Shown here in pieces: positions 7,140 through 14,527 of a stretch of 26,535 nucleotides of DNA. Both the position numbers and the translations under genes were made by a program. The notes beneath the pieces were generated by a model. The model saw nothing but the letters and a program-made list of their open reading frames with translations. It ran no database searches and was not told the DNA's origin. Positions within the stretch are counted from its first letter, which is position 1. The number at the start of each line of letters is the position of its first letter. This DNA comes from Actinomycetes bacterium. GTDB lineage: Bacteria; Actinomycetota; Acidimicrobiia; Acidimicrobiales; UBA8190. The DNA is taken from positions 1-26,535 of the forward strand of contig JAJZYI010000007.1 in NCBI GenBank assembly GCA_021798135.1, given 5' to 3'.

Positions 7140-7667
7140 GTGAGCAGCCTGTGGACACCCGACGGCGAGCGACCGGTGCCGCGGCCCGGCGCCAGCGGCG
7201 CGCCGGGGGCGGGGCACGGCGGGGACCGCACCGGGCCGAGCCAGCCTCCCCCCGGCGGCACAGCTCCCCCCGGCGGCACAGCTCCCCCCGGCGGCACAGA
7301 GCCCCCCGGCGGCACAGAGCCCGGGGCAGGGAGCCGCCGGGACGGTCCGCAGCTCGACGAGGGCACGGCGGCAGAGATCGAGCGCCTCCGGCGCGAGGTG
7401 GCGGCCACGCCCGCTTCGGTCGTCGTCGCCAACCACGCCTACGGCCTGTTCGAGCTGGCCGCCATCCACCTGTCCGAGCAACCGCCGCGCCTGGAGGACG
7501 CCCGCCTGGCCGTCGACGCGCTCGGCGGTCTGGTCGAGTCGGTCGGCGACCGCCTCGGCGAGGCGACCGGATCGCTGCGCGAGGCCCTCGCCCAGATCCG
7601 CATGGCCTTCGTCCAGATCAGCGGAGCCGCCTCGGCCGGCAACGGCGGGCAGGGCCCTCGGAGCTGA
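7140..7667 (+). CDS. DUF1844 domain protein
   Basis: Function unknown. The C-terminal part (about residues 75-160) matches the DUF1844 pattern: an Arg/Glu-rich helix, then FELAAIHLSEQPPRLEDARLAV, DALGGLVESVGDRLGE and LREALAQIRMAFVQIS. The N-terminal 70 residues are low-complexity Pro/Gly, with four 6-residue PPGGTA/E repeats. GTG at 7140 (SSLWTPDGER) was chosen because a -10-like TAGGCT ends seven bases upstream and no ribosome site is present, which suggests a leaderless mRNA. The gene diverges from infC and converges on apbE with a 21-base gap. Proximity to infC suggests, but does not show, a link to translation. Confidence 0.88.
   Translation: MSSLWTPDGERPVPRPGASGAPGAGHGGDRTGPSQPPPGGTAPPGGTAPPGGTEPPGGTEPGAGSRRDGPQLDEGTAAEIERLRREVAATPASVVVANHAYGLFELAAIHLSEQPPRLEDARLAVDALGGLVESVGDRLGEATGSLREALAQIRMAFVQISGAASAGNGGQGPRS
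7246..7317 (+). repeat. Four 18-bp tandem repeats inside the DUF1844 gene
   Basis: Four head-to-tail copies of an 18-bp unit (CTCCCCCCGGCGGCACAG, last copy with AG at its start) encode PPGGTA/E. Unit length is a multiple of three, so copy number can change without a frameshift. Confidence 0.9.
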
Positions 7668-7682
7668 CCGGACGGCCCCTCG

Positions 7683-7699
7683 CCGGGCTCACGGCCCGG
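7683..7699. terminator. Short hairpin between converging DUF1844 and apbE genes
   Basis: CCGGGC and GCCCGG form a 6-bp stem with a 5-base loop that spans the apbE stop codon. There is no U-tract on either strand, so intrinsic termination is doubtful. The position between converging genes is the main support. Confidence 0.3.
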
Positions 7700-8498
7700 G
7701 AGCGAAGGGGAAGCCTTCGGTGGCCGTCTCGCTCCCGTCCAGGCCGATCAGGTAGCCCGCGTACCCGGGGGCGCGCGCAACGGCCGCCAGCGCCTGCTCG
7801 CCTCCCACGGCCAGGCCCGTCGCGAGGGCGTCGGCGATGGCCAGGCTCGGGCCGGTGACGCTGGCGCTCGCCACCGCACCGGCGGTGTGCTCGCCGGTGC
7901 GCGGATCGACGAGGTGGGCGCCGCGCTCGTAGCCGCCCGACGTGGCCAGGGCGTGGTCGACCGCCACCACGCAGGCGAGCCCGTCGGGCCGCCAGGGATG
8001 GCGGACGCCGATGCGCCACCCGCCCGGGTCCGGCGCCGGCCCGTGCACCACCACGTCGCCACCGCCGTTCACGACCGCGGCGCGGACGCCCGCCCCGTCG
8101 AGCACCGCCATCGCGCGCTCGAGCGCCCAGCCCTTCACGAGCCCGGTCGGGTCCACGCCGCCCGGCATGGCCCAGGGGTCGAACCAGCCGTCAGCCAGGC
8201 GCCGGGCGTCGGCGCACAGGGCCAGCACCCCGGCCAGCTCCCCGGCGACGTCGTCGGGGAAGTCGTCGAGGCGCGCCACCCCCCGCCGCAGTCGGCTCAT
8301 GGGGCTCCATGCCGTCCAGGTGCTGAAGATGCGGTCGGCACGGTGCAGCTCGGCGCAGGCGGCGTCCACGGCGCCGGCGACCGCCACCGGCGGCAGCGCG
8401 CCGCCGTCGACGGCCAGCGACACCACCGTGCCCATGACCGGCTCCTCGCGCACGGTCGGCGGCCCGGTCGTGGCGCCCGGCGGCGCCGCCGTCGTCAC
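7689..8498 (-). CDS. apbE: FAD:protein FMN transferase (ApbE family)
   Basis: ApbE enzymes cut FAD and attach the FMN part to a Ser/Thr of a target protein, normally outside the cytoplasmic membrane. Family signatures: EEPVMGTVVSL at the N-terminus, DPTGLVKGWALERAM (the D-x-GGIAKGYA-like motif), VVNGGGDVVVHG, DHALATSGGYERG, and HLVDPRTGE followed by SLAIADALATGLAVGG (Mg/FAD site). At 269 residues it is slightly short for the family. The GTG at 8498 overlaps the stop of the upstream FMN-binding gene as GTGA. An in-frame ATG at 8435 with GAGGAG six bases upstream is the alternative, but it removes residues that usually precede MGT. No clear signal peptide or lipobox is visible from either start, which is unusual. 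The gene encoding its likely substrate is directly upstream. Confidence 0.95.
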   Translation of the reverse strand: MTTAAPPGATTGPPTVREEPVMGTVVSLAVDGGALPPVAVAGAVDAACAELHRADRIFSTWTAWSPMSRLRRGVARLDDFPDDVAGELAGVLALCADARRLADGWFDPWAMPGGVDPTGLVKGWALERAMAVLDGAGVRAAVVNGGGDVVVHGPAPDPGGWRIGVRHPWRPDGLACVVAVDHALATSGGYERGAHLVDPRTGEHTAGAVASASVTGPSLAIADALATGLAVGGEQALAAVARAPGYAGYLIGLDGSETATEGFPFAPGP

Positions 8499-9142
8499 CC
8501 CTTCGGCCGCTTGGCGAGCGCCGACTGCAGCGACATGGCGTAGGCCTCGGAGGTGTACGTCGCGCCGGAGACGCCCTGGATCTTCGCGCTCTGGGCCTGC
8601 ATCACCTCGCGCTGGAGGTAGGGCACGGCCTGCTGGGCGATGTACCCCGACGTCGGGTCGGCCACCTGCAGCGACGTCACGGACGACGAGGTGATGCGGC
8701 TGCCGCGCAGCGTCACCGTGACGGCCAGCTGGCCATAGCCGAACTGCACGACCTTGCCGGTGAGCTTGACCGTGGCCGGCGCGGACGGCGTGGTGCCCGA
8801 CGAGCGAGCGCCGGTGGACCCCGGCGTGCTGCCGGCGGACGCCGGCGCGGCCGACGACGAGCCCGACGACGCGCCGCCCGACGACGCGCCGGGCGCCGTC
8901 GGGCCCGAGGACGATCCCGGCCGGGGCGCCGAGCGGGCCGTGCCGCTCGGCGCCGTCGAGGACGATCCCGGCGACCCCGACGCCGGGGCGCCGCTCGACC
9001 CTGTCGGGCCCGACGACCCGGACCGTCCCTGCGCCTGCGTGCCGGTCCCCAGCGCCGAGAACGACGTCGCCTTCGTGTGGAAGCTCAGCACCCCGGCGAG
9101 CCCGGCTGCCGTGGCGCCGATGACGATCGGTGCGCGGCGCAT
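8495..9142 (-). CDS. Membrane-anchored FMN-binding domain protein, ApbE substrate
   Basis: Predicted extracytoplasmic electron carrier with covalent FMN. The N-terminus MRRAPIVIGATAAGLAGVL is a signal anchor. Residues about 31-122 form a Ser/Gly/Ala/Pro linker with no fold. Residues 123-215 match the FMN-binding domain of the NqrC/RnfG group, ending with VSGATYTSEAY; Thr195 in SGATYTS is the expected attachment site. ATG at 9142 has GGAGGGAGGGG four bases upstream. The gene sits between the membrane flavocytochrome (94 bases upstream) and ApbE (GTGA overlap). That places it as acceptor of electrons crossing the membrane. The terminal acceptor is unknown. There is no lipobox cysteine. Confidence 0.92.
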   Translation of the reverse strand: MRRAPIVIGATAAGLAGVLSFHTKATSFSALGTGTQAQGRSGSSGPTGSSGAPASGSPGSSSTAPSGTARSAPRPGSSSGPTAPGASSGGASSGSSSAAPASAGSTPGSTGARSSGTTPSAPATVKLTGKVVQFGYGQLAVTVTLRGSRITSSSVTSLQVADPTSGYIAQQAVPYLQREVMQAQSAKIQGVSGATYTSEAYAMSLQSALAKRPKG

Positions 9143-9236
9143 CAGGCCCCTCCCTCCGCTGCTCGGGGTGTCCGGCCGGCGGCACCCGCCGGCGGACCCC
9201 ATGCCCTGCGCCGCCCCGTCGCCCGTCCGCCCGCGG

Positions 9237-10634
9237 TCACAGCGCGTACGCCTCGTGATGGAGCGACCCGCGTGCCACGCCCAGGCGGCGGCAGGTGGCG
9301 TCCACGGTGGCCACGAAGGTCTCGGGCCCGCAGACGTAGACGTCCCGGCGGACGATGTCGGGGACCAGCCGCCGCAGGGCGGCGCCGTCGAGCGCCACCT
9401 CGTCGCGCCGGCCCACGAGCTCGTGCAGCTTGCCCTTGGCGTGGCTGACCAGCGCGGCGATCTCGCTGCGCAGCACCAGGTCGTCCTCGGTCGTGGCCCT
9501 GATGACGACGACCGGCTCGGCGCCCTTCGGCAGGTCCTCGAGCAGGCCGCGCACGGCGGTGACGCCGATCCCCGCGGCGATCATCGCCACCCGGTTGTTG
9601 CGGCGGGCGTGCCGGGTGAAGGCGCCGTAGGGCCCCTCCACCGCCACCCGGGTGCCTGGCCGGAGGCGGGCGACGGCTTCCGAGTGGTCCCCCACCCCCT
9701 TCACCGTGATGCGCAGGTACGGGGGCCGGGGCAGCGACGACAGGGTGTACGGGTGCGCCTGCCACCACAGGCCCCGCACGAGGAACCGCCACATCATGAA
9801 CTGGCCCCCGGCCACCGGTAGCCGCTCGAGGTTCCGGCCCTTCAGGATCACGGACACCACCCCCGGCCCCTCGGGCCGCACCTCCACCACGCGCAGGTCG
9901 TGGCGAAGCGTCCGGAGCACCGGGAGGCCGAAGCGGTAGACGATGACGAGGCCGGCGGCGGCCGCCCACACGATCGACCAGATCGCCTGGGTCAGCGGGT
10001 GCCCGACGAAGGTGGGGCCGAGGGCGAGGGCGTGGGCGAACGAGAGCGCCAGCGCCAGGTAGATGTACAGGTGGACCGCCCACCAGGTCTCGCGGGCGAT
10101 CCGCCGGCGCACGCCCCGGATGGACAGCACGCCGATCAGCAGCATGAGGGCGAGGCCGACGGTGGCGGCCAGCACGTCCTGGTAGTCGTTCAGGAGCGTG
10201 CCGATCTCGTGGGCGATGCCGGTGCGGGCCGCCTGCGCGTACCCGACGGTGATGAGCACGGCGTGGAGCAGGATCAGCACGATCGGCCACGCGGAGAGCC
10301 GGCGGTGCCAGCGCACCAGCCCGTCCTGGCCGAGCACCCGCTCCACCACCGGGATCCGGCTGGCCAGCAGCACCATGACCAGTGCCAGGTACGTGCCGAT
10401 CAGGCCCGTGGCGGTGCCCAGGAACGAGGCGACGCCGCCCGGCGCGTGGAGCTCCGACCCGGTCTCTCCCGAGATCACCAGGCCGATCAGCCAGACGAGA
10501 CCTCCCGCCACGGCGAGGGCTGCGACCTTCGCCGCCCACGGCCGCGGGGGCGGCACGGGTGCGGTCGGCACCCGGCGAGGCGCCGGTCGGGTCCGCTTCG
10601 CAGGCGCGGACGGTTCGAAGCTCACCGTGGTCAC
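9237..10634 (-). CDS. Ferric-reductase-like transmembrane flavocytochrome with FAD/NAD(P) domain
   Basis: Predicted to carry electrons from cytosolic NAD(P)H via FAD and heme across the membrane. About six transmembrane segments lie at residues 33-240. Paired histidines H110/H124 and H188/H201 (spacings 14 and 13) match the bis-heme ligands of the ferric reductase/NOX group. The cytosolic half has HPYTLSS (294-300, FAD), EGPYGAFT (333-340), AGIGVTAV (354-361, NAD(P)) and VCGPETFV (434-441). The N-terminal 32 residues are Pro/Arg-rich and cytosolic. The start is GTG 10634 (TTVSFEPSAP); a second in-frame GTG lies three codons in. With the next two genes it forms a flavinylation module, so the acceptor is probably the FMN-binding protein. 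Ferric iron reduction is an alternative end use. Confidence 0.93.
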   Translation of the reverse strand: MTTVSFEPSAPAKRTRPAPRRVPTAPVPPPRPWAAKVAALAVAGGLVWLIGLVISGETGSELHAPGGVASFLGTATGLIGTYLALVMVLLASRIPVVERVLGQDGLVRWHRRLSAWPIVLILLHAVLITVGYAQAARTGIAHEIGTLLNDYQDVLAATVGLALMLLIGVLSIRGVRRRIARETWWAVHLYIYLALALSFAHALALGPTFVGHPLTQAIWSIVWAAAAGLVIVYRFGLPVLRTLRHDLRVVEVRPEGPGVVSVILKGRNLERLPVAGGQFMMWRFLVRGLWWQAHPYTLSSLPRPPYLRITVKGVGDHSEAVARLRPGTRVAVEGPYGAFTRHARRNNRVAMIAAGIGVTAVRGLLEDLPKGAEPVVVIRATTEDDLVLRSEIAALVSHAKGKLHELVGRRDEVALDGAALRRLVPDIVRRDVYVCGPETFVATVDATCRRLGVARGSLHHEAYAL

Positions 10635-10666
10635 GCCGCCAGCCTGGCACGGGTAGCTGACGAATT

Positions 10667-10678
10667 GGTTAGCGAACC
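10667..10678. promoter_or_regulatory. Inverted repeat upstream of the flavocytochrome gene
   Basis: GGTT-AGCG-AACC lies 33 bases before the GTG start. The minus strand reads CTAACCAAT, which fits seven of nine bases of one half of the DtxR/IdeR iron box; the other half fits poorly. It may be an operator; an iron link is conjecture. Confidence 0.25.
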
Positions 10679-10720
10679 CTGTGGTTCCCTGTGCGCGCTT
10701 CCCCCGCTCCGACCTGCGGC

Positions 10721-10799
10721 GGCGGCCCGCCCCGGCGGCCGGGCATCGCCGCAGGCGCCGGCCCTCCACGCCCGGCGCCCCGGCGGCCCGCCCCGACGG
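10721..10799. repeat. 18-bp direct repeat after the ABC permease gene
   Basis: GGCGGCCCGCCCCGGCGG (10721-10738) recurs with one change at 10782-10799, next to the permease stop. The spacer between is GC-rich and contains no gene that I can support. No terminator with a U-tract is visible. Confidence 0.6.
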
Positions 10800-11678
10800 T
10801 CAGGCGTCGCGCCGCTGCAGGAGCCAGGCCCCGACCGCCAGGGCGGCCAGCGCGTAGCCGGCGAGGACGCCCAGCCCGGCCCACGTCGGGAAGGCGGCGA
10901 ACACGCGGTGCGCTCCCGGCCTGGTGGCGGTGGTGACCGCTCCGATGAAGGCCGGGAGGTAGCGGTCGACGGCGTCCTGGACGGACGTCGGCAACGCCTG
11001 CACGATGAGCGGCAGCACGAACAGGACGCCGACGAAGGCGCTGATGGCGCCGGCGGTGTGCCGGACGACGGTGGCGATGCCGAGCGCGAGCAGGCCGAGG
11101 AGGGCGAGGTAGACGCCGCCGCCCACGACGGCGCGCAGCACGCCGGGCTGGCCCAGCGCGGCGTGGGGCGGCCCGCTGCCCAGCATGGCCTGGCCGGTGA
11201 AGAAGGCGATGAACGACGCCACCTCGCCGACGGCGGCGGCCAGCGCGGCGAACACGACCGCCTTGGCGGCGAGGACGCGGTGCCGGTGCGGCACCGCCGC
11301 CAGGGTGGCACGGATGGTCCCGGTGCCGTACTCGGCGCTGATGGCGAGCACCCCGAGCACGCCCACGGCCAGCTGCCCGAAGAGCAGGCCGGTCAGGCTC
11401 CGGCTGGTGGGGTCGAAGGTCAGGCGGTCGATGAGGCTGCGGTGGGACCAGTGGCTGGCCGCCATCCCGGTCGCCAGCATGCCGATGCCGACGGTGAGCA
11501 CGACCGTCGCCACCACGCTCCACGTGGTGGAGCGCACCGTCCTGAGCTTCGTCCACTCCGAGCGGAGCACGCCGCCGAAGCCGGCGGCCCCGCCCGGCGG
11601 CTCCGGGACCGCAGGACGCGGCGGCGCCGGCGCCACGGGGTCCGGTGCCGGGGAGCGCACGCCGCCGGTGGTCGTCAC
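10800..11678 (-). CDS. ABC-2 type transporter permease
   Basis: Membrane subunit (292 residues) of an ABC exporter. A Pro-rich cytosolic N-terminus is followed by GGVLRSEWTKLRTVRSTTWS, typical of actinobacterial ABC-2 permeases. Six hydrophobic segments follow: near 53-73, 100-115, 140-165, 185-205, 213-230 and 265-287. AISAEYGTGTIRATLAAVPHR is the usual motif after the second segment. The GTG start overlaps the ATPase stop as GTGA, so the two subunits are co-translated. The substrate cannot be inferred; related systems export antibiotics, lipids or unknown compounds. Confidence 0.93.
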   Translation of the reverse strand: MTTTGGVRSPAPDPVAPAPPRPAVPEPPGGAAGFGGVLRSEWTKLRTVRSTTWSVVATVVLTVGIGMLATGMAASHWSHRSLIDRLTFDPTSRSLTGLLFGQLAVGVLGVLAISAEYGTGTIRATLAAVPHRHRVLAAKAVVFAALAAAVGEVASFIAFFTGQAMLGSGPPHAALGQPGVLRAVVGGGVYLALLGLLALGIATVVRHTAGAISAFVGVLFVLPLIVQALPTSVQDAVDRYLPAFIGAVTTATRPGAHRVFAAFPTWAGLGVLAGYALAALAVGAWLLQRRDA

Positions 11679-12616
11679 CGCTGCCCGTCCCCTCCGGTCC
11701 CGGGCACGCCGGCAACCTCGCCGTGGTACTCCACCGTGCCGGCGGTGAGCTCCATGAAGGCGTCCTCGAGGGAGGTGCTCGCCGGCGACAGCTCGTGCAG
11801 CGCGATCCCGAGCGACGCGGCGAGGTCGCCCACCGCGGGGCCGTCGGCACCCCGGACGACGACGGCGCCGTCACCCGCCGGCTCCACGGTCGCGCCCGTC
11901 GTCACCAGCGCCGGCACGAGGTCGGCGATCCTGGGGCTGCGCACCCGGACCGCCCGGCCCGAATGGCTGGCGATGAACTCCTCGACCGAGGTCTGGGCGA
12001 CGAGCCGGCCCCGTCCGATGACCACCAGGTGGTCGGCCGTCAGGGCCATCTCGCTCATGAGATGGCTCGACACGAGCACGGTGCGGCCCTCGGCGGCGAG
12101 CCCCTTCAGCAGCGTCCGCACCCAGCGGATGCCCTCGGGGTCGAGCCCGTTGACCGGCTCGTCGAACAGCAGCACCCCGGGGTCGCCGAGCAGGGCGGCG
12201 GCGATGCCGAGGCGCTGGCCCATCCCGAGGGAGAAGGTGCCCGCCCGGCGGCGCGCCACCGCGGCGAGCCCCACCAGCTCGAGCACCTCGTCCACCCTGC
12301 GGCCGGGGATGGCGTTCGTCTGGGCGAGCGCCACCAGGTGGTTGCGGGCGCTGCGGCCCGGGTGGATGGCCTTGGCCTCGAGCAGGGCGCCGACCTCGCG
12401 CAGCGGCCACGGCAGCGACCGGTAGGGCCGGCCGCCCACGGTGACCGACCCGGCGTCGGGGGCGTCGAGGCCGACGATCATGCGCATGGTGGTCGACTTC
12501 CCTGAGCCGTTGGGCCCGAGGAACCCGGTCACGCGGCCTGGCGGCACGTCGAACGACAGGCCGTCGACCGCGGTGACCTGCCCGTACCGCTTGACCAGCC
12601 CGCGCGCCTCGATCAC
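11675..12616 (-). CDS. ABC transporter ATP-binding protein
   Basis: ATPase subunit (313 residues) driving the adjacent ABC-2 permease. Walker A GPNGSGKST (34-42), signature SLGMGQRLGIA (129-139; SLGMG replaces LSGGQ, common in this drug-export-type subfamily), Walker B VLLFDEPVNGLDP (148-160) and the H-loop His185 in VSSHLMSEM are all intact. A C-terminal domain of about 100 residues ends with LEDAFMELTAG, seen in multidrug-type exporters. The start is GTG 12616 (IEARGLVKRYG) with a GGGGG stretch upstream; the open frame extends further but without family similarity. A 129-base spacer separates it from the cold-shock-like gene; I see no clear promoter there. Confidence 0.95.
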   Translation of the reverse strand: MIEARGLVKRYGQVTAVDGLSFDVPPGRVTGFLGPNGSGKSTTMRMIVGLDAPDAGSVTVGGRPYRSLPWPLREVGALLEAKAIHPGRSARNHLVALAQTNAIPGRRVDEVLELVGLAAVARRRAGTFSLGMGQRLGIAAALLGDPGVLLFDEPVNGLDPEGIRWVRTLLKGLAAEGRTVLVSSHLMSEMALTADHLVVIGRGRLVAQTSVEEFIASHSGRAVRVRSPRIADLVPALVTTGATVEPAGDGAVVVRGADGPAVGDLAASLGIALHELSPASTSLEDAFMELTAGTVEYHGEVAGVPGTGGDGQR

Positions 12617-12745
12617 GCCCGACCCCCGGCGCGCGCCGGCCGTCCGTTCACCGTGCCGAGCACGGCGCCAGCGTGCCACACCATCCTGACGGAACGGTGA
12701 GCACCCGGGCCGGCCGTCACCCGACCGCCGCAGCCCCGTCGCCGC

Positions 12746-13090
12746 TCACGGCGCCGGCGGCCCGAGGGGGTGCAGGGCCTGGGCCTCCATGCGGCCGTGG
12801 TGCCCGGGGGCGAGGACGAACGTCACGGGCGTGCCGACCGCGATCCGGCGCGTCCCGTCGGCGATCGCCGTGCAGTGGAACCCCGTGCGCACACCGTGCT
12901 GGTCCTCGACGGCACCGAGCCCGCGGCGCTCGTCGAAGGCGACCACCGTGCCGAAGCGGGGCCCCCGCCACAGCGCCGAGGTCCCGGGCTCGCCGGCCCG
13001 GGAGGGCGCTCCGGGCCCCGGACGCCGTGCACCTGCCGCCGGGCCGCCGCCGGCGGCAGGGCGTGGCGGCGTCGCGGGCGCGCTCGCCAC
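12746..13090 (-). CDS. Cold-shock-domain-like small protein
   Basis: A 114-residue protein whose second half (about 46-110) resembles a cold-shock OB fold: GTVVAFDERRGLGAVED, then FHCTAIADGTRRIAVGTPV and VTFVLAPGHHGRMEAQAL. The RNP1 motif KGFGFI of true CspA proteins is degenerate (RRGLGAV), so RNA binding is uncertain. The first 45 residues are Pro/Gly/Ala-rich and disordered. The GTG at 13090 follows the hisG stop after one base (TGA-C-GTG), so it is translationally coupled to hisG. It is the last gene of the def-to-hisG run. Role unknown. Confidence 0.75.
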   Translation of the reverse strand: MASAPATPPRPAAGGGPAAGARRPGPGAPSRAGEPGTSALWRGPRFGTVVAFDERRGLGAVEDQHGVRTGFHCTAIADGTRRIAVGTPVTFVLAPGHHGRMEAQALHPLGPPAP

Positions 13091-13091
13091 G

Positions 13092-13973
13092 TCAGTGCAC
13101 GATCTTCGACAGCGGGAGCTCGATGATGTCGGTGGCCCCCAGGTCCTTGAGCTCGGGGATGAGCACGTTGACCCCGTTGGTCGGCACCACCGTCTCCACC
13201 GCGTACCCCGAGCGCCCCATGAGCTGCGACACCGTCGGCGCCTTCAGCGCCGGCAGCACGCCGACCACGTCGTCGAGGCGGTCCGCCGGCACGTTCAGCT
13301 TGAGCAGCACCCGGCCACGTGCCTCGAGCACGCCCTGCAGGAGGATGTGGAGCTGGTCCATGGCGTGGCGCTTGGCCGGGTCGGCGGCGGCCACCGGGTT
13401 GGCGATCAGCTCGGTGTAGGAGACGAGCAGCGTGTCGACGATCCGCAGTCCCGCCGCGGCGAGAGCCCTGCCCGTCTCGGTGATCTCCACGACGGCGTCG
13501 GCGATCTCCGGGACCTTGGCCTCGGTCGCCCCGTAGGACAGCCGGACGTCGGCGCGCACGCCGGCCTTCTCCAGGTACCGGCGGGTCAGGCCGGGGTACT
13601 CCGTCGACACCCGGGCGCCGTCGGGCAGGTCGCTCACCGCCTGGACCGGCGAGTCGCGCCCGACGGCCAACACGACCCGGATGGGCCGGGCGGTGGCCTT
13701 GGAGTAGTGCAGCTCGCCGAGGCTGGTGACCTCGGCGCCGGTCTCCTCGATCCAGTCTCGCCCGGTGATCCCGAGGTCGAACATGCCTTCCGCCACGTAC
13801 ACCGGGATCTCCTGGGGGCGCAGGATGCGCACGTCGACGACCCGGGGATCGTCGATGCTCGCCCGGTAGTCGACCTGCGACGACCGGACCACCGTCAGAT
13901 CCGCGGCGGCGAAGAGCTCCAACGTCGCCTTCTCGAGCGACCCCTTCGGCAGCACCAGCCGCAGCACCGTCAC
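13092..13973 (-). CDS. hisG: ATP phosphoribosyltransferase (long form)
   Basis: First step of histidine synthesis: ATP plus PRPP gives phosphoribosyl-ATP. The 293 residues fit the long form, which carries a C-terminal regulatory domain and needs no HisZ. Seen: RLVLPKGSLEKATLELF at the N-terminus, EGMFDLGITGRDWIEETGAEV, the PRPP-loop region IADAVVEITETGRALAAAGL, and a C-terminal ACT-like part ending VETVVPTNGVNVLIPELKDLGATDIIELPLSKIV. The start GTG 13973 overlaps the ribH stop as GTGA and has GGAGGT just upstream. hisE, often next to hisG in actinobacteria, is not here. Feedback control by histidine is expected from the long form. Confidence 0.97.
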   Translation of the reverse strand: MTVLRLVLPKGSLEKATLELFAAADLTVVRSSQVDYRASIDDPRVVDVRILRPQEIPVYVAEGMFDLGITGRDWIEETGAEVTSLGELHYSKATARPIRVVLAVGRDSPVQAVSDLPDGARVSTEYPGLTRRYLEKAGVRADVRLSYGATEAKVPEIADAVVEITETGRALAAAGLRIVDTLLVSYTELIANPVAAADPAKRHAMDQLHILLQGVLEARGRVLLKLNVPADRLDDVVGVLPALKAPTVSQLMGRSGYAVETVVPTNGVNVLIPELKDLGATDIIELPLSKIVH

Positions 13974-14527
13974 GCACCTCCCGTGCCGGTCGGGACCACG
14001 GTCGCGGGCAGCGCCCGCAGCAGCCCGACCATCTGGAGCGCCGTCGTCGCCGCCTCGTACCCCTTGTTGGCGGGGCCCGGCGCGCACCGCTCGAGCGCCT
14101 GGTCGACCGTGTCGGTGGTGAGCACCCCGAACACCACCGGGACGCCCGTGTCGAGCATCACCCGGGCGAGCCCTGCCGCGCTCTGGCCGGCCACGAAGTC
14201 GAAGTGGGGGGTGTCACCCCGGATGACCGCGCCGAGCGCCACCACGGCGTCGACGGCACCCGACGCCGCCAGCCGCTGCGCGGCGAGCGGGAGCTCGAAG
14301 GCGCCCGGGACCCAGGCCACGGTGGCGGTCGCCGCGGCGGCGCCGGCGTCGTCCAGCGCGTCCAGGGCGCCGTCGAGGAGCCGGGCGCTGATGCCGCCGT
14401 TGAACCTGGCGCAGCACAGCGCCACGCGGGCTGCGGGATCCGGGGCCGGGTCGTGGCACGTGGCGACCCGGCCAGCGCGCGCCGCGACGTCGCCGGGAGC
14501 CAGCGAGGTGCGGTCAGAGGACGTCAT
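13970..14527 (-). CDS. ribH: 6,7-dimethyl-8-ribityllumazine synthase
   Basis: Condenses the product of the RibB half of RibBA with the RibD product to form lumazine, the direct precursor of riboflavin. Family features: VALCCARFNGGISARLLDGAL, VAWVPGAFELPLAAQRLA, VVALGAVIRGDTPHFDFVAGQ (with the catalytic His region), and VPVVFGVLTTDTVDQALERC. Length is 185 residues, with about 30 extra at the N-terminus. ATG at 14527 has GGAGGG five bases upstream. It overlaps ribBA by 14 bases and hisG by 4. Confidence 0.97.
   Translation of the reverse strand: MTSSDRTSLAPGDVAARAGRVATCHDPAPDPAARVALCCARFNGGISARLLDGALDALDDAGAAAATATVAWVPGAFELPLAAQRLAASGAVDAVVALGAVIRGDTPHFDFVAGQSAAGLARVMLDTGVPVVFGVLTTDTVDQALERCAPGPANKGYEAATTALQMVGLLRALPATVVPTGTGGA

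Noticed and set aside
9142..10650. 502-codon minus-strand frame overlapping the flavocytochrome
   Set aside because: Arg/Pro/Gly-rich shadow in another frame of the same strand; the correct frame has six membrane segments and FNR motifs.
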